DNA from: Flammula alnicola
Taxonomy: Eukaryota; Basidiomycota; Agaricomycetes; Agaricales; Strophariaceae
Reading direction: 5' to 3'
Assembly (NCBI GenBank): GCA_015499995.1
Contig: JADNRV010000004.1
Coordinates: 620,001 to 684,000 of the forward strand
DNA: 64,000 bases
Every line of letters begins with the position of its first letter. Within the stretch, counting starts at the first letter, position 1. The translations under genes were made by a program, and so were the position numbers. This document shows, in pieces, positions 24,436 through 36,756 of this stretch. The notes under the pieces are model-generated. The model did not search any database and was not told where the DNA came from. It worked only from the letters and a program-made list of their open reading frames with translations.

Positions 24436-25867
24436 CTGCACCCGAGCACCGCGGGTGGCATAGCACAGCCGATCCCGACTTCATATACGTCACGGAAGGA
24501 CTGAGAAGTGGACCTCCGCGATGGCATCGTTTCCGCCTGCTCCCTTGCCTGCTCCCTTGCCTGCTCCCGCCTGCTCCCACGAATCATCAGGTTCAATCTA
24601 TTTACATCGTTCCCATTCTCATTCACATGCAGTATATTCAAGAGGAGACGCAGAGGAGGCTGGAGTTAGGTATTGCAGTGAGAAGGCCTGTTGTCATTTA
24701 TCTGAGACTAAAAGTTAATATGTTCCCGTAACGCCGGCGCCAACGACATGTGATGAAAAATATGTACATAATTCGTACCAGCATACCCCACCCCCAATAT
24801 CCCTCACGTTAACGTAATATTCCCGGATTGCACGCATCTTACTATTTCTGCCCATTTTGCTCTTCACATGAATTCAAATCGTCCGACACCATGGTGCGAA
24901 TATGTGCTTAGTTGCTGCAAGTAATTCGTCCCCTTCCTTTTGAACAGGAGATGCATCTTCGCGGGAAGGACAAATGCGCAGATATACGCGAAGACAGCTC
25001 CGATCTCCGCTTCTTGCCCAAATATCAATAGACGTATTGTGACCTCTTTCTTTAAGATTTGATGATCGCCGCTGACCGTTATGGTTTATTCCTGGTGTGC
25101 GCATCGCTAGCCATCGCGGATTTTTCGGAAATAATTAAGCAAAGGGCTCCAGAGCTAATTATTTGCAGCAGAATACGATGATGCAACTGGCAATCGACAG
25201 AAACACTCTACCAAATCTATGAAATAAACCAGTGGATATCCAACGTGCAGAGCTTAAATTATTTAATGGAATAGGTTCGTGGCATTGGGAGAATGATATT
25301 CTTGGATTTATTGCGTATGTGAATACAGTGACTGCATTGCAGCTGCGTGTTAAAGTTGCTGGGGATGTGGGTACCTGCAAAAGGTTCGGGTCGCGTGCAA
25401 GTCGCGTGGTGGGCCGCCTGGGCACCGAGGCCGCGACCGCGGGGTTCGCGGATTCCAAAGCACTGCAAGTATAAACCCAGAGTTGAGAAGTCGACGGGAT
25501 CATAATAATACGCATTGCTTCTTGTCCGAGGTGAAAGTTGTGAGTAGATATTACAAATAGATAGCTTGATGTAGAATTATGAATAGACAGATGATGCCAG
25601 ATCGACAGAAAGGCTGCAACAACCGTGGTCAAACGGCCATGAGGGGTCGAGGGGAAGAAACCTGTCTCGAAAAGTCGACGCGACCTCTGATTAATCCTCG
25701 TCGACCTCTAGTCGGCTGGTCATCGTCGATGACGAAGGGACAATCTTGTACACAGCTTGCGTCTTAAGGGCGAAGCGACAGGGCAGGATGCTCTCGTAGC
25801 ATGGGACCGGAATCAAATGGATCCTGTGTGTTTGCATGGCCAGCATGGCGACAAGGTTGCACATCGG
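24436..25867. other. Intergenic with a short GC-rich island and a minisatellite
   Basis: A tandem run of CCTGCTCCCTTG-like 12-bp units lies at about 24535-24577. A GC-rich island at 25375-25450 sits in AT-rich sequence. No supported gene. Confidence 0.5.
24535..24577 (+). repeat. 12-bp tandem repeat
   Basis: About 3.5 copies of a CCTGCTCCCTTG-like unit, the last copies shortened. It is a simple minisatellite. Confidence 0.7.
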
Positions 25868-28622
25868 TCACTGATTGGCCAACGGAGAACGAGTATGACT
25901 GAAGGGAGAAGGTCCATGATCGCCAGGCGTCAGTTTGCCTGTTCTCGGCCTCGGGCCATGTGCGACTTGCCTTACGCGTAGATATGAAGGAATAGACGTC
26001 GATCCTCTGGTGTAGAGCGGTTGACTGTGAGAGTGAGCCTCAGGCGTTGGTATGAAATTAGGCGGATTGGTATTAGTTTGCATGATAAGTGAAGTGCTTT
26101 CCATAGGCGAATCGGAAGGAACTTTGGTGATGGCGCGAGATAATCGATCCTGAGGGTGAGGTGAGGGTGTTGAGGGAGGTGTGGGTAAGGAATATTTTTC
26201 CGAGACCATTGTGAGCGTCTGCTCAGACCGTTGGACGTAAGAAATTGGATGTGCTTCGGGGTTCTGTGTTGCAGTGCTGCGGCGACGAATACTAGTCATT
26301 GCCATCGGCCCAACACTGGAAAAATTGCTATCGGATTCATCAGGAGGTTCGATGGGAATATATTCTAGCTGCACAGATGGCGTATTTGGGGTTAGAAGCC
26401 CCAAGGAGGCATGAACAGAAGACGCTACTGGAGGAACAGCCAAGGGCTGTAAGGGATGAACACGGCTTTTAGTTGGAACAGAGCCCGGATAATGTTTTTG
26501 TCGAAAGGTTTGGTCGAAAGGCCATGTCCCATTCCCGTCGTCGATCCCTGATTCGTCGTTGGCAGTACCTAACCGGTTTGGCAGAGGTTCACTAGGCTTA
26601 GATAGAGAGGTTGGAGGAAAGCCTTCAGATACGCTGCCGACTTCATCCGGTTCCGATGAAACGAGCTTCTAACGGAGGAAGAGATTTGAATACCAAGATC
26701 AAAAGGACGGAAAGATAGAGACATACAGCATGATGATATTCCTTTTCCAACCATTCCTTGATTTCTCTGAAATCCGCTGCAGAAGCTGCGGCTTCTGCGG
26801 CCAAAGAAGGCACCCTTGCTAGTAGACTTTCCTTATCTGGCATACCGATATCTCGCAGTGTGTGTTTTATCAAACGCATTTCTGGTCGATCTTCGGGCCT
26901 GTCTTTCCAACAGAGATCAACCAGCCACCAAAGCTGATCTTCTTCACTTGTCCAGTTACCAGGAGGCGGAAGAGAAGGCCGTTCTCCGCGCAGTACAGCA
27001 AGCATGATCGTAGCAGCTGCTCTGCGGCTGTCCAAGAAGGGTGGCCTTCCTGTGTAAATCTGATCGATAATTGATGAGAATGGCGATCAGTAGAGAAAGG
27101 ATGTATATATACCTCATATATCGTACAGGCGAGAGCGTATATATCGCCGGCCTTCGCGTTCTTAACGACAGAGAGAGTGGGATCCATGATCTCAGGTGCC
27201 GCCCAGCAGATAGATCCCTCGAATGCTGGAGACCCGCGGCCCAGACGCTGCGATTCCACAATGGTTGAGAGACCGAAATCCGCAAGACAACAGACCAGGT
27301 CGTCTCTTACAAGGACATTGGCCTGCTAAACGTAAATATTTGCATGAAAGGAGCGAGGGATTGATTGCGCTCACTCCTTTAATGTCCTTGTGAGTAACAG
27401 GAGGATCTAGGCCGTGCAGATATTCAATGCCTTCAACAATTTCACAGATCTAGAACATAGGCACAAGGTAAATACAAATTGAGGTATTAGAGGACGAACA
27501 CTTACTGAAGTGAATCTATTATGGTCCGGGTGCTGCTTCAAATACGACATGATATCGCCATTACGCAGCCACGGCGAGATGAAGCAGAATTTGGGCGAGA
27601 ATAACTCTATATTTGCCCCAATAAAAGGCAATATATTGATATGCTTTAACTGTCTCCAGACCAAAACTTCGGAACAGAAATCCTGTGATTTGCGACTTAC
27701 AAATTAGACAGCTTAATTCCGACGATGCACACTATGACGTACCTTGTATAACAGTTCACGATCCTCCGGGGGTGTTTCGAACATGCGAAGAACGCGAAAG
27801 CACACTGACGTCCCTTGCATGTCTCCTTTGTATATGTCCTTTAACGCCTATCAGTGACAACGCTAAAAATACGAGGCCAATGAGCATACCGCAAATGCAC
27901 CACCCTGAACGGCGTGACTTTCACCACGTTTCAAGCTATTGATGAAAATCGAAGGAGGTAGAACAGATTCCCTGGCCAGTTCGCGGAGACAACGGTATGT
28001 TCGACGATTGCATTCTGCGTCTGTTGAAGGGTCGTCCAATATCTTTAAAAGACCTTGTATATGAGTGACAGCTATTAGAAGCAAGCCGACGAATAAACGC
28101 ACCACTTGAAGGAGTTGCGATATGCAGGTGAGCCAATCTTTGTCGGGCTCGTTATTTAGCAAGTCTTTCCAATCTGCCTTAGAGATGACAATCTTCCGTA
28201 GATCGTGGTCGGAAGATGGAAATGGTACTTCAAGGCCGGACGTAGGGACAATCCTAGCACTTGCGCTGTTGATTACAACGAAGAATTTTACTTCTTCGAC
28301 CATGGTAGAGCATTCGAGTCTTCCATGGGGTTCCAACAAGGCATTGTAGCCGTGTAATAGTTTAGGGTGAAACCTGAGAATCGCGGCAATACGCTGAAGA
28401 CTGGCATCTGAAGCAAAATTGCCACGGCTGAAGGATTCGTATTAGAACAGGATGCAGTAAGATCAATGGAGGGCTTGCACACCTTTGCTCCTCCACCCAT
28501 GTCCCAACCTCCGCGAGAAAGGCATCCAGTGTGGCCTTGTCTGCCTCGAGACGCGCCTTAACATAACTCAGATACGTTATTGCGTCCGGCGCATCTTGAA
28601 GTCGATCAGAGTCTGCGCTCAT
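25868..28622 (-). CDS. PAH-domain protein kinase (TKL-like), possibly impaired catalysis
   Basis: Exons 28622-28483, 28427-28103, about 28042-27890, 27838-27743, 27682-27506, 27449-27375, 27322-27113, 27059-26727, 26668-25868 give about 769 residues. The intron near 28102-28043 has alternative acceptors. Residues 12-80 form a PAH domain (ITYLSYVKARLEADKATLDA, LQRIAAILRFHPKLLHGYN). Next is the FPSSDHDLR/DWLTCIS module, then a helical linker. The kinase domain runs from about 200 to 460: loop GGAFADIYKG, then VCFRVLR with Arg221 where the ATP-binding Lys is expected, HKD (317-319) instead of HRD, DFG (337-339), APE (364-366), and YALACTIYE. The last 260 residues are Ser/Pro/Thr-rich and disordered. 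The scaffold resembles TKL-like kinases expanded in mushroom-forming fungi. With the ATP-site Lys replaced, weak or no activity is possible. It shares its N-terminal module with the zinc-finger gene downstream. Confidence 0.8.
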
Positions 28623-29260
28623 GGCCTCAAGTCGAGGTCAACCGCTATGTCCGGAATAATTGTTATGTCGCCGACTCGCGGGTGTCCTGGCAGAAGGGAA
28701 GCAAGCAAAAGGACGAGAGTATGATATAAGAGGTGAACACACGTGTAAAGCGCACTGTATACGTTTAAAGCGTACCTGTCAAACATGACATGGACCTTTT
28801 CGGACCAAGGCTCCTCGATGTTTTGGCCTTTTGACGAGCGCCAGTTTGGCGTTGAACCGTCGAAGTCCAGCCTTTGTCAAGGTTACCAGAGCGCAACGAG
28901 TGGTATTTCGCTGGGTCTTCATAGATGAGCCAATGTGCCTTAATGGGCACCCACAATTGAAGAAGAAAGATGTCATGACGGGTGGAACGAGGAATCCTTG
29001 AGGCATCTCGAGGCGGGGTTGATTTTGATCGCGACCGGGGACCCTGACGATGGAAAATTATCTGATAAGATTTAAAAAAAACAAACATTTGCAAAGGGAT
29101 GATGTGCTTCCGACACATAACGTGCTCATCGAGAATTTCCCAATGCATCTCACCGTCTCTGGTCCGTTCTCCAGTTCCACAAAATTGCATCAAACTACCA
29201 AGTAAGCCTTGGAACTCCTTTGTTTTTTTTGTTGGAGCTAAAGTCGCATTTTAGCCCCTC
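28623..29260. other. Divergent intergenic region, kinase gene and met5
   Basis: The two genes point away from each other over 638 bp, so promoters of both must lie here. A minus-strand open frame (29193-28765) runs through it and could be spliced onward. It is not called as a gene because I recognise nothing in it (see findings). Confidence 0.5.
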
Positions 29261-32200
29261 ATGGCCTCTAACCAGGGCTCTGTCTCGGCGGTGGCTCGTA
29301 TTGCCTTCCTAACGGCCGACGTTGTGGTCGATTCTCTTCCCCCACCACCTTCGCTTTCTGAGTTTTCTCAAAAATACAGCGTTCTCTCAAGAACATCGAC
29401 CCACAAGCCAAGGATCATTTCATCACCTTTTGGTAGCGATCCCGGTTCAACTATCATTCGTAACACCGCCAACCTCACATCTTTCACCGCATCGGCCAGC
29501 TCTCAAGTACTAACGCGACTAGTACTACACCTTGGGGAAATATCTACATTGCCAGTTGTCCTTCACCTAGCGGTTCAGGATGATCTCTCGGACGTCCTAC
29601 TACTCCGGTCCGCCATTCCGTTCTTCCTACTGTCTACAACTGCCCAGCAAGCGCACGATAATGCACTGCTTGCCGCAAGGCTTGCCAGGATAGAACGGAA
29701 GGCCGTTGTGCATGCTTTCTACGCAGTGTCACAAGACGAATCTCCGGATGAGGTTCCGGAGGAGAAAATTCTCCCTTTTCTCTTGTCGGGCAAGCGTCCG
29801 ATGACGCCACGGACACCTTCCAATGGACATGTGACTCTCCAGAACGGTGTACAAACCAATGGCACTAATGGACACACTAATGGACATACAAATGGCTACT
29901 CCAATGGTCAATCCTCGAATACACAGTCGGAAGATGATCAGGGCGCGACGGATCTCTTCAAAGCATACGAGACAGTGGCTTTGGACACCTTGGCGCTCGT
30001 CCGGCGTCCACTACGTCCGCTTGTCTCTCATGGATCTTCTGAGCCCCACACCGTCATCCTCACTCTCGGAAAAGCAGATTTGCCATCCGATGCTGAAGGA
30101 GTCTCTATCGTCTCCATTTCCCTCGCCAAACCCCTGCAACCCTCCCGTCTTTTGCAGGTCATACCTCCATCCGCCACTCGTGTCATTGTCCTTGAGCAAG
30201 TATACCGGTGGCATAGTCGATGGACGCCAATATATCTAGATGTCATCAGCGCCCTACAGCAACGAAGCTCGGAACAAGGGCTTGTAATTCAAAGCGGTAT
30301 CCTGGGTGAATCAAGCCAGGTTCAAGTACCTGACATCCTCCAACTGATCCAGAAATCTATTTCTGCCCCTACATCGCGTCTACTTCTCGGAGAAGTTCCA
30401 GCATCCCAAACTGCAACTGACAATCTTCCTCATGTTCCCAAGCACGAGGCCGCTTACACCAAAATTCTTGCCCACCTGTTCAGCGAGCGGCTGGAGATTG
30501 AAAACTCTCCCTATCTCGTTGCTTCGCAAGGTGAAATTGCCACCACACCCGAATACGCTTTAGGACGCGTCAGAGGACAGTTAGAATCGCGAGCAGAGTT
30601 GGTCAATAGTGTCCAAGCACTGCTTCATGACGCAGACCTCGACACTGAGCTACATTCGTTACTGAGCAAGTGGGTCCTTGCTAAGGATGATGTCGTCAAG
30701 AGTGGAACGCTGGGCAAAGCTATCGTCGACAACCTCGAGTCGGCGCCTGTGGACCACCCTGCCGTCAACCGAATCTTGACCCTCCGAGAATTTTTCCAAT
30801 CTCGTTCAAGATGGATTATCGGTTCCGACGCATGGTCCTACGATCTCGGTTCTTCAGGTTTGCACCACGCCATTGCGTCTGGCCTCAATGTCAACATCCT
30901 CATCCTCGACACCCTGCCTTACTCCTCACGAAACACCGTCGACCCTCATCGACGCAAGCACGACGTCGGCCTCTATGCCATGAACCACGGAGACGTGTTC
31001 GTCGCCAGCGTCGCCGTCTTTTCGTCCTATGCTCAAGTCCTGCAAGCCATCACCGAGGCTGACCGTTTCGACGGACCGAGTGTGGTGCTCGCCTACCTTC
31101 CTTACCAGTCCGAGGACGCTCCGGCCCTTGATGTCCTCAAGGAGACCAAACTCGCCGTCGATTCAGGTTATTGGCCTCTGTACCGATGGGATCCTAGCAA
31201 GGAGCAAGCCGGAAAGGAGCCCTTTTCGCTCGATTCAGATGCCGTCAAGAACGACCTCAAGCAGTTCCTCGACCGCCAGAACCACTTGTCCCAACTCGCC
31301 CGTTCGACTCCTCAGATGGCTGCAGAACTTGTTAGTAGTCTCGGCGAGACCGTAAAGGAGGCTCGCAAGAAGCGCGCACAGGACTCCTACAAGGCTCTTC
31401 TCAGCTCGCTCGATGCCCCTCCTTTGCTCATCCTGTACGCATCAGATGGTGGCGCAGCCGAGAAGAAGGCCAAGAGGCTGGAGAACCGCGCCAAAGCCCG
31501 AGGTCTGTCAACGACCATTGCTACATTGGACTCGTACACCCTGGAAACCCTCGGAGAAGAGGAACACGTCGTTTTCGTCACCTCGACCGCCGGTCAAGGC
31601 GAGCCTCCTCAGAATGGACGCACTTTCTTCAAGTCGTTGAACGCTGCTGCCCTTCGCGGCGATCAGCTTCTCACCAAGGTCCGCTACTCCGTGTTTGCCA
31701 TGGGCGACAGCCACTACTGGCCTCGCGCAGAGGATGTCCACTACTACAACAAGCCCGGAAGAGATCTCGATGCTCGTCTCGAGAAACTCGGCGCGGAGCG
31801 CATCGTCACTCTTGGTCTCGGAGACGACCAGGATGCCGATGGGTCCGAGACCGGATACAAGCTGTGGGAACCCCTCGTCTGGAAGGCTTTGGGCGTCGAC
31901 TCCGTCGAAGTAACCGAAGCTGAGCCCGAGCCCATCACCAACGAGCACATCAAAGCCGCCTCGGGCTACCTGCGTGGTACCATTGCCGAGGGTTTGGAGG
32001 ACTTCAGCACCGGCGGTCTCGCTGCTAGCGACGGCCAGCTCACCAAGTTCCATGGTATATATCAGCAAGATGACCGCGATATACGCGAGGAACGCGAGGC
32101 CCAGGGCGTCGAACCCGCTTTCAGTTTTATGATCCGTGTCCGGATGCCAGGAGGAGTCTGCAACCCGATCCAGTGGCTGCAGATGGACCAGATCGCTGAC

Positions 32201-34071
32201 GAGCACGGCTCGGGCACTTTCAAGATTACCACTCGCCAGACGTTCCAGTTCCACGGTGTGATTAAGCGACACTTGAAGCCTGCCATCCAGGACATCAACC
32301 GTGTTCTCCTTGACACGCTTGCTGCCTGCGGTGATGTGAACAGGTTCGAATCTCGTCACAATATTTTTCTTTGGACGCTTGCTGATAATCGATGTCTAGA
32401 AACGTCATCTGTTCGTCAATACCTACCATGTCCAAGTTGCATGAGCAAGTCTACAACTTTGCGAAAGAAGTCAGCGAGCATCTCGTCCCTCGAACAACTG
32501 CCTACCACGAAATCTGGCTGGACAAGAAACTGGTCGCAGGCGAGGCCCTCAAAGACTTTGAACCTCTGTACGGCGAGTTCTATCTTCCCAGAAAAGTAAG
32601 TAGCATGGACGTCCTCTTTGTCCGGTATCTGACGAGTGCATATAGTTCAAAGTCGCTGTTGCAGTTCCACCCACCAATGATGTCGATGTCTTCGCCAACG
32701 ATCTCGGATTCATTGCAATCGTTGGCGACGACGGCGAACTGCAGGGCTTCAACGTCGCCATCGGTGGTGGCATGGGTGTGACACATGGAAACAAGAAGAC
32801 CTATCCTCGCATCGGAAGCCTCATCGGTTTCTGCACGCCCGAACAGGGCAAATACGTCGCAGAGAAGATCATGCTCGTGCAGCGCGACCACGGTAATCGT
32901 GCGGAGTGCGTCCTCTCTTTTTCTGATTGTGATTTGATGTCTAATTAACTTTTTGTTACAGCCGTAAGGTGAATACTAAGCTGAACCTCGTCTCTTAATC
33001 GTAGCGCTAATCTTTATCTAGAACGCCCGACTCAAATATACTGTCGACCGCATGGGCCTTGACGTCTACAAAGCCGAAGTCGAGAAACTGCTCGGATACT
33101 CTCTCGGGCCTAACCGACCCTACGCCTTCGACCGCAACGTGGACGACTTTGGGTGGCACACCGGCTCCGACGGAAAGCACCACTTCACCGCCTTCATCGA
33201 GAACGGACGCATCGCGGACGAGCCCGGAAAGGAGTTCAAGACCGGTCTGCGCGAGATCGCCAAGGTACATAAAGGGACGTTCCGGTGCACGGCAAACCAG
33301 CATCTCTTGATATCGGACGTCGCGGATGAGAATCTCGACGAGATCAAGGGCTTGTTGAGGAAGTACAAGCTGGATAACCTCGAGTTCTCGGGGTTGAGGT
33401 TGTCGAGTTCGGCGTGCGTTGCGTTCCCAACGTGTGGGTTGGCGATGGCAGAATCGGAGCGGGCAAGTTTTTTTTTTTCACATCGAGGCATTTGTGCTGA
33501 TCTTTCTCACCTTAGTACCTCCCAATACTCATCGACAAGGTCGAGAAGATCTGCGAGGAGAATGGGCTGCGACATGATTCGATCGTCATGAGGATGACTG
33601 GATGTCCTAACGGCTGTGCTCGTCCCTACATCGCTGGTGCATTTCTACAATCTATGCCTCATCCTTGACCATATTTTAAAAATGTTCTTCCAGAGGTCGC
33701 CTTCGTGGGTAAAGCGCCCGGAAACTATGCCATGCTTCTCGGAGGAGGCTACTACGGCCAGCGTCTGAACAAGATCTACCGAGGTTCGTCTTCCATCCAT
33801 CCATCCATCCATCCTTGTCGATCGATTTGTTTATCTCTTTCTTTCTTTTCTCGACACAGAATCCGTAACGGAGCCAGAGATCCTCGCGATCCTGCGGCCC
33901 ATGATTAAACGATACGCACTCGAGCGCCTCGACGGAGAACGCTTTGGAGACTTCACGATCCGCGCTGGGTACATCGCACCTACCACCGAGGGACGGCTCT
34001 GGTATGAGCACTCCGGTGGGGAGGGTGTGAACAGGGAGGGCGCTGCTGTGGAAATTGCTGCTGCTGCTTGA
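29261..34071 (+). CDS. met5: Sulfite reductase, hemoprotein (beta) subunit with flavodoxin-like domain
   Basis: Exons 29261-32343, 32400-32595, 32646-32905, 32962-32968 (7 nt), 33022-33462, 33516-33636, 33694-33783, 33860-34071 give 1,469 residues, as expected for fungal Met5. The N-terminal half resembles a degenerate pyruvate-oxidoreductase-like region with a low-complexity NGHTNG linker near residue 200. A flavodoxin-like domain follows ([23 protein letters not shown], about 715-870). The nitrite/sulfite reductase domains then carry the siroheme/4Fe-4S cysteines CVAFPTC (C1314, C1320) and TGCPNGC (C1359, C1363). The enzyme reduces sulfite to sulfide with six electrons, in complex with the Met10 flavoprotein, in sulfate assimilation to cysteine and methionine. 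Two oddities: the 7-nt exon, and a GC-AG intron at 33463-33515 (GCAAGT donor). All four cluster cysteines are present, so the enzyme should be functional. Confidence 0.93.
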
Positions 34072-35020
34072 ACCATTGATAACTCGAGCAAGGGGCAATG
34101 AAGTGGTCGCAACGCAGAGGAGAGCGAGAAAGGGAATATCGGAGGGCTAATATTGCATTAAGCAGGCCCATCACTGTTCACACTTCTCCGCCCGTTTTTT
34201 ACGCACCACGTTATAACTTATGACCCCTCGCCCCATCTCACGAAGAAAAAGAAAGGAATTATATTTCACATTGTATTACACGAACAAATCATATACTATT
34301 ATTTGCTTACAGCTAAAAGTAATACGAAACAATATTGGTTGAAGCGCAACTATCATTGCGCTCTCGACTCAAGCAGTCGTCATTTTGTCATTGTCATTGA
34401 AGTTGGGATGGTGTGTCTATAAATATCCCTCCACTTCCTCGGACCGACACCCGCTGCTGAATGGGAACAAGTGGTTACACCCGTTACAGTGGCTAGTAGC
34501 TACCCCATGGATGGCCTCCCAAGGTCCACAAGGGCCCACACCACCGGATCCCCTCCCATGACATGCCCATAGTTGCCCATATACTCCCATATGCAGAAAG
34601 TTTTTCCGGAGCTTCGCCTTTGACTCATTCTCCTAAGTATGCAAAAAAAAATAAAAATTTCAGCCTCCGAGCCATTCGCAGAAATTTACTTTGAATTCAA
34701 AATCCATTCCTTCCACATTTCGTGAATCCAGCGAGATTCCGGAAAACAGGCAAAAAGGTAACCCAAACTTATATACTTGCTGACAGGTCCTATACGCACG
34801 CTATTATTATTCTCCTCTGTCCGCCTTAGATCTCAAATTTCAAAGCCAGCGAGTCATCCGGGCGCTTTTTATAAGGAACACGTATACACGGAAATATTCA
34901 TATATACCTCCGTACAGGCCTTCCCCAGTCACAATTGACGAAGCAAGGAAGGGAAGGAAGCACAGAACTCATCTTCGAGCTCCATCAAAACTCAGCGCTC
35001 AGCGCTCAGCACTCACCACC
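34072..35020. other. Intergenic, 5' region of the aminotransferase gene
   Basis: No gene seen. AT-rich stretches such as TTATATACTTG near 34768 and TTTTTATAAGG near 34867 are possible core promoter elements for the gene at 35021. Confidence 0.45.
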
Positions 35021-36619
35021 ATGTCAGAAAGCACCAGCCAAAAGCTCCTTGCGTACGTCCTGCCCTCTTCCCATTATGTCCTAACCTTCAGCTAACCCAA
35101 CCCCACATCTACTAACAGCATCCCAGGCCCCATCCCCCTCTCGCCCACCGTGCAGCGCACACTCGCACTGGCGCCCCTCTCGCACGTCTCCCCAGAGTTC
35201 GTCAAGGTCTTCCAGGAGTCGCTGGACATGACGAGGTGAGCTCTCTCACTCTCTCACCTAACTCTGCTCACCCACCTCCCATCCACCCATAATCACACAG
35301 ACAAGTCGTCCACACGACCGCCACCTCACCAGCGCTCATCCTCGCGGGCAGCGGCACGCTCGGGTGGGACCAGGTCGGCGCCAACCTCGTCGAGCCCGGC
35401 GATCGTGTCCTCGTCCTGCACACGGGGTATTTTGGGGATGGGTTCAAAGAGTGGTGCGTACATACCCTATCCATCCGTCTATTTTTTCCCTTATATTACA
35501 TCCACACTCACACTCACAACCAAAACCGACCCACACATCCATCCATCCCACCCTACCCCCACAGCCTAGAGACGTACGGCGCCACAGTCGACGTCGTCCA
35601 ATCCATATTGGGGGGCACGGTGAAGATCGCCGATATCGAGAGCGCACTGCGCAAGAGGCCCCACTACTATAAGATGGTCACGATCACTCACGTCGACACC
35701 TCCACCGGGGTGCTGTCCGACGCGCGTGCGATCGCGGCGTGCGTGAGGCGTGTTAGTCCGGGGACGTTGGTGCGTTATCTCTCTTGTCTTGCTGGAGTTA
35801 GGTTGTGAACTGGATGGATTGATTGATTGATTGTGCGTATTATAGGTAATCCTCGACGCCGTATGCTCGCTCGCCTCGGAGGACGTGCAGATGGACGCCT
35901 GGGGGCTCGACGTCGTGCTCTCCGCGAGCCAAAAGGGGCTCGGTGCGCCGCCTGGGCTGAGCATCCTCGTCGCCAGCCCGCGCACGATGGACGTATGGAC
36001 GGACCGTGTAAAGCGCGGGGTGAAGAGCGGGTCGTATTACTCCAGCTGGGAAAAGTGCGTTTCTTCTTTCCATCCTTGAGAAACCAGATATAACCCAAAA
36101 TTACCCAAATGTACTAACCTGTACTTATCACCTAGATGGATCCCGATCATGCGGGCATACGACCAGGGCAAGCCGGCGTACTTTGGCACGCCCGCGGTGA
36201 ACATCCTGCGGGCCTACCATGCGTCACTCAGCGAGATCACGAAAGGCCCCGTCTCGCTCTCCGCGCGGCTGCAGATGCACGTCGAGGCGTCGGACCGGGT
36301 GAAGCGCGCGGCGGAGCGTCTGGGGATGGTGCAGGTGGCCACGGAGGCCGGGGGGCGGGCACATGGAATGACGGCCCTGTACGTGCCGCAGGTCGCAGGC
36401 CTCACGGCGGCGGACGTGCTTGGGGGTGTGGGCAGACGCGGGGTGGTGATGGCGGGTGGGTTGGTCAAAGAGGTCAAGGAGAGGTATATACGTATTGGTC
36501 ACATGGGTTGGAGCGTGGTCGGTGAGTGCGGAAGAGATGTGGATGTTGTGATAAAGGCATTGGAAGAGGCGGTAAGGGAGGCGGTAAAGAGTAAGAGTGT
36601 AGTATCTGCGCGGTTGTAA
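35021..36619 (+). CDS. Alanine-glyoxylate/serine-pyruvate aminotransferase, copy 1 (peroxisomal type)
   Basis: Exons 35021-35052, 35119-35235, 35301-35453, 35565-35769, 35846-36054, 36136-36619 give 399 residues. The protein is a class V PLP aminotransferase: IPGPIPLSPTV start, GSGTLGWDQ, LHTGYFGDGF, THVDTSTGVL, LDAVCSLASE, and SASQKGLGAPPG with Lys199 as the PLP-binding residue. Such enzymes convert glyoxylate and alanine (or serine and pyruvate) and detoxify glyoxylate. The C-terminus is SARL. ARL fits the peroxisomal PTS1 consensus and there is no N-terminal presequence, so a peroxisomal location is inferred. A paralogue follows 137 bp downstream on the same strand. Several intron positions are shared with it (after DMTR, within FKEC/LETY, and within SWEK/W), showing a tandem duplication; the intron after SPGTL is not in copy 2. 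Confidence 0.9.
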
Positions 36620-36756
36620 GATATAAAATGAATGATCCGGGTATGATGACGTCAGCAGCGGACAGCCGCCTCCGAGCGATAACCGGACTTAGAGAGGCAC
36701 GGATTAGCCGGATCGTTTTTCTCGCCGTCTGTCTGTTGAATTTTAAGCAGCCCATT

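Noticed and set aside
25370..25450. GC-rich island as a tRNA or other structured RNA
   Set aside because: I could not fold it into a cloverleaf, and the T-loop-like words are not placed correctly.
31508..32359. 283-codon minus-strand frame within sulfite reductase
   Set aside because: Shadow of strong met5 coding sequence; no independent splice or domain evidence.
33790..33820. CCAT microsatellite in a sulfite reductase intron
   Set aside because: A simple repeat inside an intron, similar to others in the window; not informative.
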